DNA of 64,000 nucleotides from an uncultured Bacteroidales bacterium. GTDB lineage: Bacteria > Bacteroidota > Bacteroidia > Bacteroidales > UBA932. Below are positions 17,807-25,636 of this stretch, in pieces; position 1 is the stretch's first letter, and each line of letters opens with the position of its first letter. The notes under the pieces are model-generated. The model had not been told where the DNA came from, did no database searches, and saw only the letters and a list, made by a program, of their open reading frames with translations. The position numbers and the translations under genes are program-made. Location of the stretch: the NCBI GenBank assembly GCA_947306365.1, contig CAMZGD010000007.1:49079-113078 (forward strand). Direction: 5' to 3'.

Positions 17807-18748
17807 CTATTGCTCGAACAGCCCGCGTCCCTGCTTGACGATCTCGCCTTCCCGGATCTTCTCCTGGATGATGCGGTCGAGGATGCCGTTGACGAAGATG
17901 CGGCTGTTGGGCGTGCTGTAGTACTTCGCGATCTCCACGTACTCGTTGATGGTCACCTTCACGGGGATGGTCGGGAAGACCACGGCCTCCGTGACGCCCA
18001 TCACGATGAGGGCGGCGTCGGTAGAGACCAGGCGGTCGGATTTCCAGTTGTCGAGATGCGCCTCCATCAGCTTGAAATACTCGTCGTAACGGAGGATCGA
18101 TTCGGTGAGCAGCCGCAGCGCGAATTCCTTGTCGTCCTCCTTCAGGAACGTGCCCGGATGCACGATCCGCTTCTTGCGGGCGGTCTCCTCGATGCCCGCG
18201 ATGATCGCGTTGAGGGCATAGGCCACGTCGTCGATCCACAGGAGCGAAAGGTCCTCGAGGATGGATTCGAGTTCCTCGTTGTCCTCGAACTCGTCCTGGA
18301 AGATGCAGGAGAAAAGCCGGCAGTCCTCCTCGAAGGAGTCTTCGCCGGATTCCATATAGTTCTGATAATACTCCTTGGTGACCATCGAATTGTACACGTG
18401 GCGCACGAAAGGCTCGTATTCGCCCCACACCAGCCCGCGTTTCTGGCAGATGCGGCCGAACTCCGGATCGTCGGACAGCAGCCGGGCGAAGCGGTTGTGC
18501 ACGAACTTGTAGTTCGGATGGGCCTCGGCCTCCGTGGGATGGAACTTCCGCATCCCGACGGCGATCTTTTCCTCGGCGACCCCGACCAGCGACGACGACA
18601 GGTTGAGCAGGAAATAGTAGAGGTCCTTGACCTTGTCACAAGACTCTATCAGCGACTTCTGCGCTGCATTGACACTGTCGGACTCCGAACCGATATATGC
18701 AAAGAGCGTCTTGAATGCCTTTATACGGATCAAACGGCGTGATAGCAT
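17807..18748 (-). CDS. nusB: Transcription antitermination factor NusB
   Basis: RNA-binding antitermination factor for rRNA operons. 313 residues, about twice the E. coli length, as is usual in Bacteroidota, where a long helical insert precedes the NusB core. The N-terminus MLSRRLIRIKAFKTLFAY and the C-terminal core (SDRLVSTDAALIVMG, TINEYVEIAKYYSTPNS, FVNGILDRI) are characteristic. It leads the minus-strand run. A TATCTTTG box lies 23 bp upstream of the ATG and is divergent from the box serving the PUR-alpha-like gene. Confidence 0.93.
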   Translation of the reverse strand: MLSRRLIRIKAFKTLFAYIGSESDSVNAAQKSLIESCDKVKDLYYFLLNLSSSLVGVAEEKIAVGMRKFHPTEAEAHPNYKFVHNRFARLLSDDPEFGRICQKRGLVWGEYEPFVRHVYNSMVTKEYYQNYMESGEDSFEEDCRLFSCIFQDEFEDNEELESILEDLSLLWIDDVAYALNAIIAGIEETARKKRIVHPGTFLKEDDKEFALRLLTESILRYDEYFKLMEAHLDNWKSDRLVSTDAALIVMGVTEAVVFPTIPVKVTINEYVEIAKYYSTPNSRIFVNGILDRIIQEKIREGEIVKQGRGLFEQ

Positions 18749-18771
18749 TTCAAAGTTTTCAGAATTTTTTA

Positions 18772-18779
18772 CAAAGATA
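18772..18779 (-). promoter_or_regulatory. -7 box of the nusB operon
   Basis: TATCTTTG on the minus strand in the 107-bp divergent intergenic region. No -33 at standard spacing. Confidence 0.5.
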
Positions 18780-18804
18780 AATGGTTTCGTTCAAAAATAA
18801 AATC

Positions 18805-18812
18805 TATCTTTG
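18805..18812 (+). promoter_or_regulatory. -7 box of the PUR-alpha-like gene
   Basis: TATCTTTG on the plus strand, 43 bp before the start codon at 18856; this leaves a leader of about 40 nt. Confidence 0.5.
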
Positions 18813-18855
18813 TCGGAGATTATCGAAAAAACGTTTTTAAAACTGTTATACCACT

Positions 18856-19218
18856 ATGTATTTTGAGGATTATGATAATGCAGGCTTCCAGGAAAGAAAT
18901 GGAGACGATGTTTATTCGAAGCCTGTAAGAGCGGGCAAGCGGACCTACTTTTTCGATGTCAAGGCCACCAAGGGCAATGATTATTATCTGACCATCACCG
19001 AAAGCAAGCGCCGGATCGAACGTGACGGCCGCTACGTGTACGACAAGCACAAGATCTTCCTCTACAAGGAGGATTTCGACAAGTTCTCCGAAGGGCTGCA
19101 GGAAGTGATCGGCTATATCCGGGAACGGCTTCCCGAGGCGCCTGAGACGACGCCGGACGAACAGCCCGAACAGGCGGCCCCCAACTCATTTGCAGACGTC
19201 AATTTTGAAGAACTCTGA
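18856..19218 (+). CDS. PUR-alpha-like nucleic-acid-binding protein (DUF3276)
   Basis: 120 residues. The core (about 16-90; VRAGKRTYFFDVKATKGNDYY, referred to by its ends V24 and Y44) matches the bacterial PUR repeat, which binds single-stranded nucleic acid. The C-terminal 30 residues are acidic and proline-rich. In Bacteroidota this is a conserved single-copy family, and its physiological target is not known. Monocistronic: its own -7 box lies upstream and a rho-independent terminator starts 2 bp after the stop. Confidence 0.86.
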   Translation: MYFEDYDNAGFQERNGDDVYSKPVRAGKRTYFFDVKATKGNDYYLTITESKRRIERDGRYVYDKHKIFLYKEDFDKFSEGLQEVIGYIRERLPEAPETTPDEQPEQAAPNSFADVNFEEL

Positions 19219-19220
19219 CA

Positions 19221-19247
19221 AAAACCGGCTTTCGAGCCGGTTTTTTT
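19221..19247 (+). terminator. Terminator of the PUR-alpha-like gene
   Basis: AAAACCGGCT, loop TTCG, AGCCGGTTTT, ending in a 7-T run (19241-19247). The T-run followed by G also supplies the -33 TTTG of the next promoter. Confidence 0.9.
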
Positions 19248-19276
19248 GTGACCATTCCGCAGAATTGCTATATTTG
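19245..19276 (+). promoter_or_regulatory. Full -33/-7 promoter of the ATPase-sirtuin-ubiX operon
   Basis: TTTG (19245-19248), exactly 20 bp, then TATATTTG (19269-19276): a complete Bacteroidota promoter, 25 bp before the ATPase ATG. The -33 element is the end of the preceding terminator's T-tract. Confidence 0.75.
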
Positions 19277-19301
19277 TAACAATTTTGTTAAAACACTGTT
19301 G

Positions 19302-20360
19302 ATGGAATTCCCGTTCGCCTTTGACAAGATCGCCGCCGGCGGCAGCATTATCGGCCGGACCGACGAGATCGGCGCCATCGTCGCAACGCTTGAGAAAGGA
19401 GGACACGGCCTGGCCGTCTACGGCGAGGCCCGGAGCGGAAAGGAGACCATCGTCACGGAAGCGCTCGAACAGTTCAGGGCCAGGGGGAACGCCTTGATCA
19501 TCTGCGAAATCGACCTGTTCAACATCCGCTCGGCCGACGGTTTCGCCGCCCTGTGGCGCGAACGGATGAAGGAGTGTGCCGCCGAGGTTAACCGGGGCGT
19601 CCTGCTCCCCTTCGAGATCAGCATCGACGAGATTGCCGGCAGCAAGATCTTCGACCTGCCGGAAATCATCGCCGGCGAAGCTGGCAAGCAGATGGTGGTT
19701 TATTTCAAGGAATTCCAGAACCTGCTCCGCTTTGAGGACGAACAGTTCCGGCTGGAGGATTTCGACCGCGCCTGGAGCCGGCACCGGCACGTGAACTACC
19801 TGCTGACCGGGTCGTTCGTCAACGCGATGAAGAGCATCTTCGAGGAGCGCAGGTGCTTCTACGGCCTGTGCCGCACCCTGGAGCTCCAGCCGCTCGACAA
19901 GAAGACGGTCTGCGAGTACATCCGCAGCACCTTCCTCAATTTCGGGCGGGTCATCGAGATGGAGGAAGCGATGGCCATCTTCGAGATCGCTTCCGGCAAC
20001 ATGTGGTACGTCAAGCAGCTCTGCGCGTTCTGCTACGCCATGCCGGCGGGATATGTAAACCGGAAAATCGTCAACCAGGCCCGGGACACGCTGCTCGCGA
20101 TCCACGTTCCCCGCTTCAAGCAGTCGCTGCTCGACCTGACCGGCAACCAGATCAACCTGCTGCACGCCATCGTGGACGGTGTCCGGAAGCTCAGCAGCGC
20201 CGAAATGATGGAACGGTACCGTCTCAACTCCTCGGCCAACGTCTTCCGGGTGAAGGACGCCCTGCAGAAGAAAGAGGTGATCACGTTCGACGTGGAAGAG
20301 AACGCACGGATCATCGATCCGTTGTTCGAATACTGGCTCAGAAACTATTATTTTGCGTGA
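19302..20360 (+). CDS. AAA/STAND-type ATPase with C-terminal winged helix
   Basis: 352 residues. A P-loop YGEARSGKET (Walker A at 41-48) and an expected Walker B strand VVYFKEFQ (132-139) in which the usual Asp-Glu is Lys-Glu. TGSF (sensor-1-like) follows, then a C-terminal winged-helix-like region (NQINLLHAIVDG to DALQKKEVI) and the DPLFEYWL ending typical of archaeal-type/DUF234-like ATPases. It resembles broadly distributed Bacteroidota ATPases of unknown role. Start chosen at MEFPFAF because the earlier in-frame start would overlap the promoter. First gene of a three-gene run: 1 bp separates it from the sirtuin gene. Function is not predictable from sequence. Confidence 0.78.
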   Translation: MEFPFAFDKIAAGGSIIGRTDEIGAIVATLEKGGHGLAVYGEARSGKETIVTEALEQFRARGNALIICEIDLFNIRSADGFAALWRERMKECAAEVNRGVLLPFEISIDEIAGSKIFDLPEIIAGEAGKQMVVYFKEFQNLLRFEDEQFRLEDFDRAWSRHRHVNYLLTGSFVNAMKSIFEERRCFYGLCRTLELQPLDKKTVCEYIRSTFLNFGRVIEMEEAMAIFEIASGNMWYVKQLCAFCYAMPAGYVNRKIVNQARDTLLAIHVPRFKQSLLDLTGNQINLLHAIVDGVRKLSSAEMMERYRLNSSANVFRVKDALQKKEVITFDVEENARIIDPLFEYWLRNYYFA

Positions 20361-20361
20361 T

Positions 20362-21054
20362 ATGAAAAAACTGGTCGTACTATCGGGAGCAGGCGTCAGC
20401 GCGGAAAGCGGCATCAAGACCTTCCGCGACAGCGACGGCCTGTGGGAGAACTACAACGTAGCCGACGTGGCCGACATCGAAGGCTGGTACCGCAACAAGG
20501 GCCTCGTGCTCCAATTCTACAACGAGCGGCGGCGCCAGCTCGAAAAGGCGCAGCCCAACCGCGCACACGAGATCATCGCGGAACTCGAAAAGTATTTCGA
20601 AACGACCGTCGTCACGCAGAATGTGGACAACCTCCACGAACGCGCCGGCTCGACGAAGGTCATCCATCTCCACGGAGAGCTGACCAAGGTCCGCCCCGAA
20701 GACCAGGAGGACCGGGGCGTGAAAGACATCGGCTACCGCGACATCAACCTGGGCGACACCGACGGACGCGGCGTACAGCTGCGCCCGCACATCGTCTGGT
20801 TCGGCGAGGCAGTCCCGATGATGACGCCCGCCGCCCGCGAGGTCTCAGAGGCCGACATCCTGCTGATCATCGGCACGTCGCTCAACGTCTATCCGGCGGC
20901 CGGTCTCTTCCGGTATGTCCAGTACGGAACGCCGATCTTCCTCATCGACCCGAAACCCATCCGGCTCGACTACGACAAGTTCACCCAGATCCAGGAACCG
21001 GCCACCGTGGGTATGGCCAAGCTCAAGCAGATCCTGCTCGATGAATACCTGTAG
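20362..21054 (+). CDS. Sir2 family NAD-dependent protein deacylase lacking the zinc cysteines
   Basis: Removes acyl groups from protein lysines using NAD. 230 residues: GAGVSAESGIKTFR (9-22), TQNVDNLH (85-92), catalytic His104 in LHGE, and IGTSLNVYPAAGL. Tyr53 and Arg56 in FYNERR match the YxxR pair that marks desuccinylase/demalonylase sirtuins. There is no cysteine in the whole protein, so the structural zinc ribbon is absent; the segment between HGEL and LRPHIVWFGE is short and charged. ATG start is 1 bp after the ATPase stop. The last 14 bp overlap ubiX. A housekeeping deacylase is more likely than a defence SIR2. Confidence 0.9.
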   Translation: MKKLVVLSGAGVSAESGIKTFRDSDGLWENYNVADVADIEGWYRNKGLVLQFYNERRRQLEKAQPNRAHEIIAELEKYFETTVVTQNVDNLHERAGSTKVIHLHGELTKVRPEDQEDRGVKDIGYRDINLGDTDGRGVQLRPHIVWFGEAVPMMTPAAREVSEADILLIIGTSLNVYPAAGLFRYVQYGTPIFLIDPKPIRLDYDKFTQIQEPATVGMAKLKQILLDEYL

Positions 21055-21637
21055 CGGCCCGGCAAAGAACGTAGTGCTGGCCGTCACCGGCGCCAGCGGG
21101 GCCTGTTATGCGCGACGCTTCCTGGAACGGGCCGCCGCGCTGGACGGCGTGGCGCTGCATCTGCTGCTGACCGACACAGCCAGGGAGATCTGGCGGCACG
21201 AACTGGGATGCGAGGCACCTTATGCCGGCACGACCACGTTGCCGGCCGGCGTCACGCTGCTCGACGACCATCGGTTCGACGCGCCGTTCTGCTCGGGCAG
21301 CGCCGCCGCCGACGTCGTGGTGGTTCTCCCCTGCTCGATGGGGATGGTCGGGCGCATCGCCGCCGGCACCGCCGACGACGCCGTAGCCCGCATCGCGGAC
21401 GTCCAGCTCAAGGAGCGCCGGCCGCTGATCCTCGTCCCCCGCGAAACGCCGCTGAGCCTGATCCACCTGCGCAACATGACCGCCCTGACCGAGGCCGGCG
21501 CGGTCATCGCCCCCGCCGCACCGGGCTTCTACAACAGGCCGGCCGACCTCGCCGTCCTGGTGGACGGCTTCGTCGGCCGGCTGCTGCACCTCGCCGGGCT
21601 CGCGCCGCTCGACCCCGCATACCGATGGGGTGATTAA
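21041..21637 (+). CDS. ubiX: UbiX-type flavin prenyltransferase
   Basis: Makes prenylated FMN, the cofactor of UbiD-type decarboxylases. 198 residues of the flavodoxin-like fold: VTGASGACYA near the N-terminus, PCSMGMVGRIAAG, and the phosphate/flavin-binding PRETPLSLIHLRNM. Start ATG (21041) overlaps the sirtuin stop by 14 bp; the longer upstream frame is antisense-free but merely shadows the sirtuin. Paired with mqnC in this window, it plausibly supports the UbiD-like step of futalosine-dependent menaquinone synthesis; no ubiD homologue is in view. Confidence 0.9.
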   Translation: MNTCSGPAKNVVLAVTGASGACYARRFLERAAALDGVALHLLLTDTAREIWRHELGCEAPYAGTTTLPAGVTLLDDHRFDAPFCSGSAAADVVVVLPCSMGMVGRIAAGTADDAVARIADVQLKERRPLILVPRETPLSLIHLRNMTALTEAGAVIAPAAPGFYNRPADLAVLVDGFVGRLLHLAGLAPLDPAYRWGD

Positions 21638-21667
21638 GCGGACCCGTCCGGCGGCGGACAAACATCG

Positions 21668-22033
21668 TTAATAGAATTCAACCACGGTGCCGGTCGCGTA
21701 AGCGGTGACTTTGGTATAGATGCCGAGGACGGTCTGCACGTGCGTGCTGATCGACGCGTTGACGATTGCCTGTGAACCGGTCAGCTGTGCATTCCAGACC
21801 ATATCGCTCATCGCGGCGGATTTGGCTTCGGCGCACCGGTATCCGCCGATGCCGAATACGTAGGTTGCCGTCGCTTCTCCCGCCACTTCCTTTACGACAG
21901 TGAAGTTCTTTTGCGAGAGGACCACATTGGTCTGGAGCTGGTTCTGATTGAAGGTAAGATCGGTAGATGTGCCACATCCGCTGACCGTCATCAGCGTCAG
22001 GCAGAGCAGCGAAATTGCAAGGATTCTTTTCAT
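21668..22033 (-). CDS. Small lipoprotein, DUF6567-like
   Basis: 121 residues with a lipoprotein signal peptide (lipobox TVSGC, Cys20). The mature part contains TNVVLSQKNFTVVKEVAGEA, TYVFGIGG, TGSQAIVNASI and ends TGTVVEFY, matching a family common in gut Bacteroidales and labelled DUF6567. No function is known. It lies downstream of a second lipoprotein gene on the same strand (43-bp gap) and is convergent with ubiX. Confidence 0.75.
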   Translation of the reverse strand: MKRILAISLLCLTLMTVSGCGTSTDLTFNQNQLQTNVVLSQKNFTVVKEVAGEATATYVFGIGGYRCAEAKSAAMSDMVWNAQLTGSQAIVNASISTHVQTVLGIYTKVTAYATGTVVEFY

Positions 22034-22076
22034 ATTGTTCGAATTAATTGAATGTCTTTAAGACGGACGGCCCGGC

Positions 22077-22670
22077 TCAGAGCAGGATTTCACCGATGCC
22101 GGAGATATGCCGCCGCAGTTCGCCGAACACTTCGAGGTAACGGGCGTCGATCCGGCCCGCCCCGTCGATCTCCAGATAAGCATTATCCGCTTCCCCATCC
22201 AGATAGACCTCACCGGCGCCATCGATCCTGACATCCAGGTCCCTTACGCTGATTCCTACAAGATCCAGCTCGCCGGCCCCGTCAATATGCACTTTCAGGT
22301 CGTCGTCCGAGATCAATCCGCCGGTAAGTTCAAACCGGGCGGCGCCATCGATGTCGACGCGCTTCAATCTCGGTGAATAGAGGCGAAGGGAGACTTCATC
22401 CATCCCGAATGAGAAACCAAACCGCTTCCGGGTATCAATGACAAGGGTTGTTCCTTTGACATAGACGTCGACCCTGTCGAAATAATCCTCACGGGTCCGG
22501 AGTGTAGCGCCCGGGACGTCATCCTGGGTGAACAGGATATCGGCATGGCCGATGACCTCCACGGCATCGAAAAAGCCGACATTCAAGTCTTCGGTAATCA
22601 CGGGACCGTCGAAGGTGTTGCAGGAGACACAAAGAAGGGCTATCGCCACAAAGAAGAAAAATCTTTTCAT
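22077..22670 (-). CDS. GIN-domain lipoprotein (DUF2807)
   Basis: 197 residues with a probable lipobox at LCVSC (Cys17). The mature protein is a right-handed beta-helix-like repeat with recurring IDGAxE/R turns (VDIDGAARFEL, VHIDGAGELDL, VRIDGAGEVYL, LEIDGAGRIDA), the hallmark of the head GIN domain. Cell-surface or periplasmic adhesin-like role is inferred from the fold; the ligand is unknown. The last repeat diverges (HISGIGEILL). Confidence 0.86.
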   Translation of the reverse strand: MKRFFFFVAIALLCVSCNTFDGPVITEDLNVGFFDAVEVIGHADILFTQDDVPGATLRTREDYFDRVDVYVKGTTLVIDTRKRFGFSFGMDEVSLRLYSPRLKRVDIDGAARFELTGGLISDDDLKVHIDGAGELDLVGISVRDLDVRIDGAGEVYLDGEADNAYLEIDGAGRIDARYLEVFGELRRHISGIGEILL

Positions 22671-22759
22671 ATCGTATTTGATTAAATGATTCCTACGACA
22701 ATAAGACGCACACCCCGGAGATTTGTTAACAGCGCACCGCAGTTTTACCGAATTATTCT

Positions 22760-22767
22760 TACCTTTG
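22760..22767 (+). promoter_or_regulatory. -7 box of rmlA
   Basis: TACCTTTG, a perfect TAnnTTTG match, 19 bp before the rmlA ATG. No TTTG at 19-21 bp upstream. Confidence 0.5.
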
Positions 22768-22786
22768 TTCGAAAGGACTGACAGGT

Positions 22787-23656
22787 ATGAAAGGCATCGT
22801 TCTGGCCGGGGGAAGCGGAACCCGGCTCTATCCCATCACCAAGGGCATTTCGAAACAACTGATTCCCATCTACGACAAGCCGATGGTCTATTATCCGGTC
22901 TCGGTGCTGATGATGGCGGGCATCCGTGAGATTCTCGTCATCTCCACGCCGCACGACCTGCCGGGATTCCGGCGGCTGCTGGGAGACGGATCGGACTATG
23001 GCGTGGAATTCACGTATGCGGAGCAGCCCTCGCCCGACGGGCTGGCGCAGGCCTTCATCATCGGCGAGGAATTCATCGGCAACGATTCGGTATGTATGGT
23101 ACTGGGCGACAACATTTTCCACGGAACGGGCTTCCGCGACCTGCTCCTGAAAGCCGTCGACAATGCCGAGAAGGACGCCAAGGCCACCGTCTTCGGCTGC
23201 TGGGTGAACGACCCGGAACGTTATGGCGTGGTTTCGTTCGATGCCGACGGAAACCCCGACTGCATCGAGGAGAAGCCGGCGAATCCCAAGAGCAACTACG
23301 CGGTGGTGGGCCTCTATTTCTATCCCAACAAGGTCGTCCGCGTGGCGAAGGAAGTGAAGCCTTCCGCCCGCGGCGAACTGGAGATCACTTCGGTCAACAA
23401 CGCCTTCCTCGCGGACGGGGAACTCAAGGTACTGACTTTCGGCCGCGGCTTCGCCTGGCTCGACACGGGTACCCACGAGTCGCTCGCCGAGGCATCGACT
23501 TTCGTTGAAGTCATCGAAAAGCGGCAGGGCCTGAAGATCGCCTGCCTCGAAGAGATCGCCTACCTCAACGGCTGGATCACGGCCGAAAAGCTTCGCGCCG
23601 TCGCCGAGCCGATGAAGAAGAACCAGTACGGGCAGTATCTTCTGTCATTGATATAA
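22787..23656 (+). CDS. rmlA: Glucose-1-phosphate thymidylyltransferase
   Basis: Forms dTDP-glucose, the first step to dTDP-L-rhamnose and related sugars. 289 residues; nucleotide-binding [18 protein letters not shown] at 8-25, KPM at 30-32, LGDNIFHG, and [19 protein letters not shown]. Family-standard length. The rmlB, rmlC and rmlD partners are not adjacent, so this copy is detached from a rhamnose cassette. The next gene starts 44 bp downstream and is unrelated. Confidence 0.95.
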   Translation: MKGIVLAGGSGTRLYPITKGISKQLIPIYDKPMVYYPVSVLMMAGIREILVISTPHDLPGFRRLLGDGSDYGVEFTYAEQPSPDGLAQAFIIGEEFIGNDSVCMVLGDNIFHGTGFRDLLLKAVDNAEKDAKATVFGCWVNDPERYGVVSFDADGNPDCIEEKPANPKSNYAVVGLYFYPNKVVRVAKEVKPSARGELEITSVNNAFLADGELKVLTFGRGFAWLDTGTHESLAEASTFVEVIEKRQGLKIACLEEIAYLNGWITAEKLRAVAEPMKKNQYGQYLLSLI

Positions 23657-23700
23657 AGATTGCCCGAACCTCTTCCGGCACCCTCTCGCTCCGTGGGTTT

Positions 23701-25599
23701 ATGAAAAGAATTCTCCCATTCCTATTATTGTGCGCAGCCTTCACCGCAGCGGCACAAACCCCGCCGGTCAAGTTCGCCTTTCTGACGGACATCCACATCA
23801 GTGAAGGGGCGACGGCGCGCATCGACAATCTCGAACGCTGCATCTCCGACATCAACAGCCAGCCGGACATCCGGTTCACGGTCTTCGGCGGCGACATCAC
23901 CGACTTCGGCGCCGACCGCGAGATCGCGTTGGCCAAGGCCTTGATCGACCGGCTCGACCATCCGTACTGGATCGTGGCGGGCAACCACGACGCCAAATGG
24001 TCGGAGAGCGGCTGCAACACCTTCGCCCGGGAATTCGGCTACGAGCATTTCGAATTCGAGGCGGGCGGCATCAAGTTCCTGGGCTGCAACTGCGGCCCGA
24101 ACATGCGGATGGCCCCGGCCCTGCTGCCGCACGAGAGCCTGACGTGGCTCGACTCCATCGTCACGGCGATTCCGAAGGAACAGCCCGTGGTCTTCGTGAA
24201 CCACTATCCCCAGGACACGTCGATCCTCAACTATTTCCAGGTGATGAACACCTTGAAGAAGGGCAACATCCAGCTGCTCATCGGCGGACACTGGCATATG
24301 AATACGATCCTGGACTACGGAGGCGTCCCGGGCATCCTGGGACGCTCGCCCGACCGGGGCAAGGAAGTCGGCTACAACATCGTCGAAATCCGCGACGGAC
24401 AGCTTACCGTCCACGAACGCATCCTTTCAGACCCGGACGGTACCGTCGTCACGCCCTTCGACCGGGAGCCCTGGTATGCGATGACGCTCTCCGATGTCCC
24501 CCTGTACGAACCCGACAGGGCAGCGGGCCGTGACAATCCGTACGGACTTCCCCGCGACTATCCGTTCCTGGGATTCGACGTGAACCGGACGTTCCCGCAG
24601 GTCGCCGAGGTCTGGCGCAGCCAGGACGAAGGCGACATCGGATGCGGGGCCGTCCAGGCAGGCCGGTACGTGCTCTATGCCAATGAGACCGGCGTCGTCA
24701 AGGCGCTCGATGCGGATACGGGCCGTGAGTGCTGGCGTTTTGCCACCGGAGGGAAAGTATTCTCCACACCGGCCGTCTGGAAGAAGCGGGTGGTCATCGG
24801 CTCGACCGACGGATACGTCTATTGCCTGTCGCTGCGTAACGGCAGGCCGCTATGGCGTTACCGCTGTGCGCACTCCGTATTGGCCACGCCGGTCATCCGG
24901 AACGGCATTGCCTACGTGGGATCGTCCGACCACGTGTTCCGCGCGCTGAAGGTGCGCAGCGGCCGGCTGGTATGGGCCCGCGAAGGCATCGCCGGTTTCG
25001 TGGAATGCCGGCCGTACGTGGACGACGAGCAGGTGGTCTTCGGCGACTGGGCCAACACGCTCTATTCGCTCGACCCGCGCACGGGAACCGTACAATGGAC
25101 CTGGACGACGAAAGGATCCCGGATGTTCTCGCCGGCGGCCGTCAATCCCGTCAAGGCGAACGGCAGGATATTCCTCGTGACGCCTGAACGGAAGACGTAT
25201 GCGCTGGATGCGCGCACGGGCCGGCAACTGTGGGTCTCGGACGGCGGACGGGAATCCATCGCCCTGTCACCCGACGGAGAAACCATCTATGTAAAAACGA
25301 TGTTCGACAGCGTCCAGGCCTACAGCACCGCGGCGCCGGATGCCGAAAAGCGCTGGGAAGCCGCGCCCGGCTTCGGCTACGAGATAGCGCCGACACCGTG
25401 TGCCTGCAGCGCCGACGGCCGGCTGCTCTTCGTCCCCACCGACAAAGGCAACCTTTTCTGCCTCAACACGGCCGACGGCTCCGTCGTCTGGAAACACAAG
25501 ATTTCCGTCGCCCTGCTGGGCAGCATCGTCCCCCTCCCCGACAACCGCCTACTGGTTGCCACGATGGACGGCGTCGTCACGCTCCTCCGCTACCAATAG
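23701..25599 (+). CDS. Secreted metallophosphoesterase fused to a PQQ-type beta-propeller
   Basis: 632 residues. Signal peptide 1-19 (TAAAQ). The N-terminal half is a calcineurin-like phosphoesterase: Asp30 and His32 in LTDIH, Asp65 in GGDITD, GNHD (94-97), NHYPQD and GGHWHMN. From about residue 300 it becomes a PQQ-like propeller with repeated blades such as ALDADTGRECWRF, CLSLRNGRPLWRY, SLDPRTGTVQWTW and CLNTADGSVVWKH. The propeller probably binds a protein or sugar rather than PQQ, since quinoprotein catalytic residues are not evident. The substrate is unknown. Monocistronic and convergent with tonB. Confidence 0.88.
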   Translation: MKRILPFLLLCAAFTAAAQTPPVKFAFLTDIHISEGATARIDNLERCISDINSQPDIRFTVFGGDITDFGADREIALAKALIDRLDHPYWIVAGNHDAKWSESGCNTFAREFGYEHFEFEAGGIKFLGCNCGPNMRMAPALLPHESLTWLDSIVTAIPKEQPVVFVNHYPQDTSILNYFQVMNTLKKGNIQLLIGGHWHMNTILDYGGVPGILGRSPDRGKEVGYNIVEIRDGQLTVHERILSDPDGTVVTPFDREPWYAMTLSDVPLYEPDRAAGRDNPYGLPRDYPFLGFDVNRTFPQVAEVWRSQDEGDIGCGAVQAGRYVLYANETGVVKALDADTGRECWRFATGGKVFSTPAVWKKRVVIGSTDGYVYCLSLRNGRPLWRYRCAHSVLATPVIRNGIAYVGSSDHVFRALKVRSGRLVWAREGIAGFVECRPYVDDEQVVFGDWANTLYSLDPRTGTVQWTWTTKGSRMFSPAAVNPVKANGRIFLVTPERKTYALDARTGRQLWVSDGGRESIALSPDGETIYVKTMFDSVQAYSTAAPDAEKRWEAAPGFGYEIAPTPCACSADGRLLFVPTDKGNLFCLNTADGSVVWKHKISVALLGSIVPLPDNRLLVATMDGVVTLLRYQ

Positions 25600-25636
25600 C
25601 GTCGTTTATGAGACGGACGGCCCGGCCGTGAGGCGA

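Noticed and set aside
19302..21054. ATPase plus SIR2 as a phage-defence system (HerA-SIR2 or DSR-like)
   Set aside because: The ATPase is not HerA-like, the sirtuin is a small class III deacylase with conserved deacylase motifs, and ubiX follows in the same operon. No defence-island neighbours.
22061..22076. A 16-bp direct repeat (agacggacggcccggc), also at 25611-25626
   Set aside because: Each copy sits just after a minus-strand gene end, but a 16-mer match is expected about once by chance in 64 kb of GC-rich DNA, and no further copies were noticed.
22787..23656. A rhamnose or O-antigen cassette around rmlA
   Set aside because: Neighbours are a GIN lipoprotein and a phosphoesterase; no rmlB, rmlC, rmlD or glycosyltransferase is in the window.
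25617..25629. ACGGCC-C-GGCCGT palindrome between the propeller gene and tonB as a terminator
   Set aside because: The 1-nt loop cannot form a hairpin of useful length and there is no T-tract.
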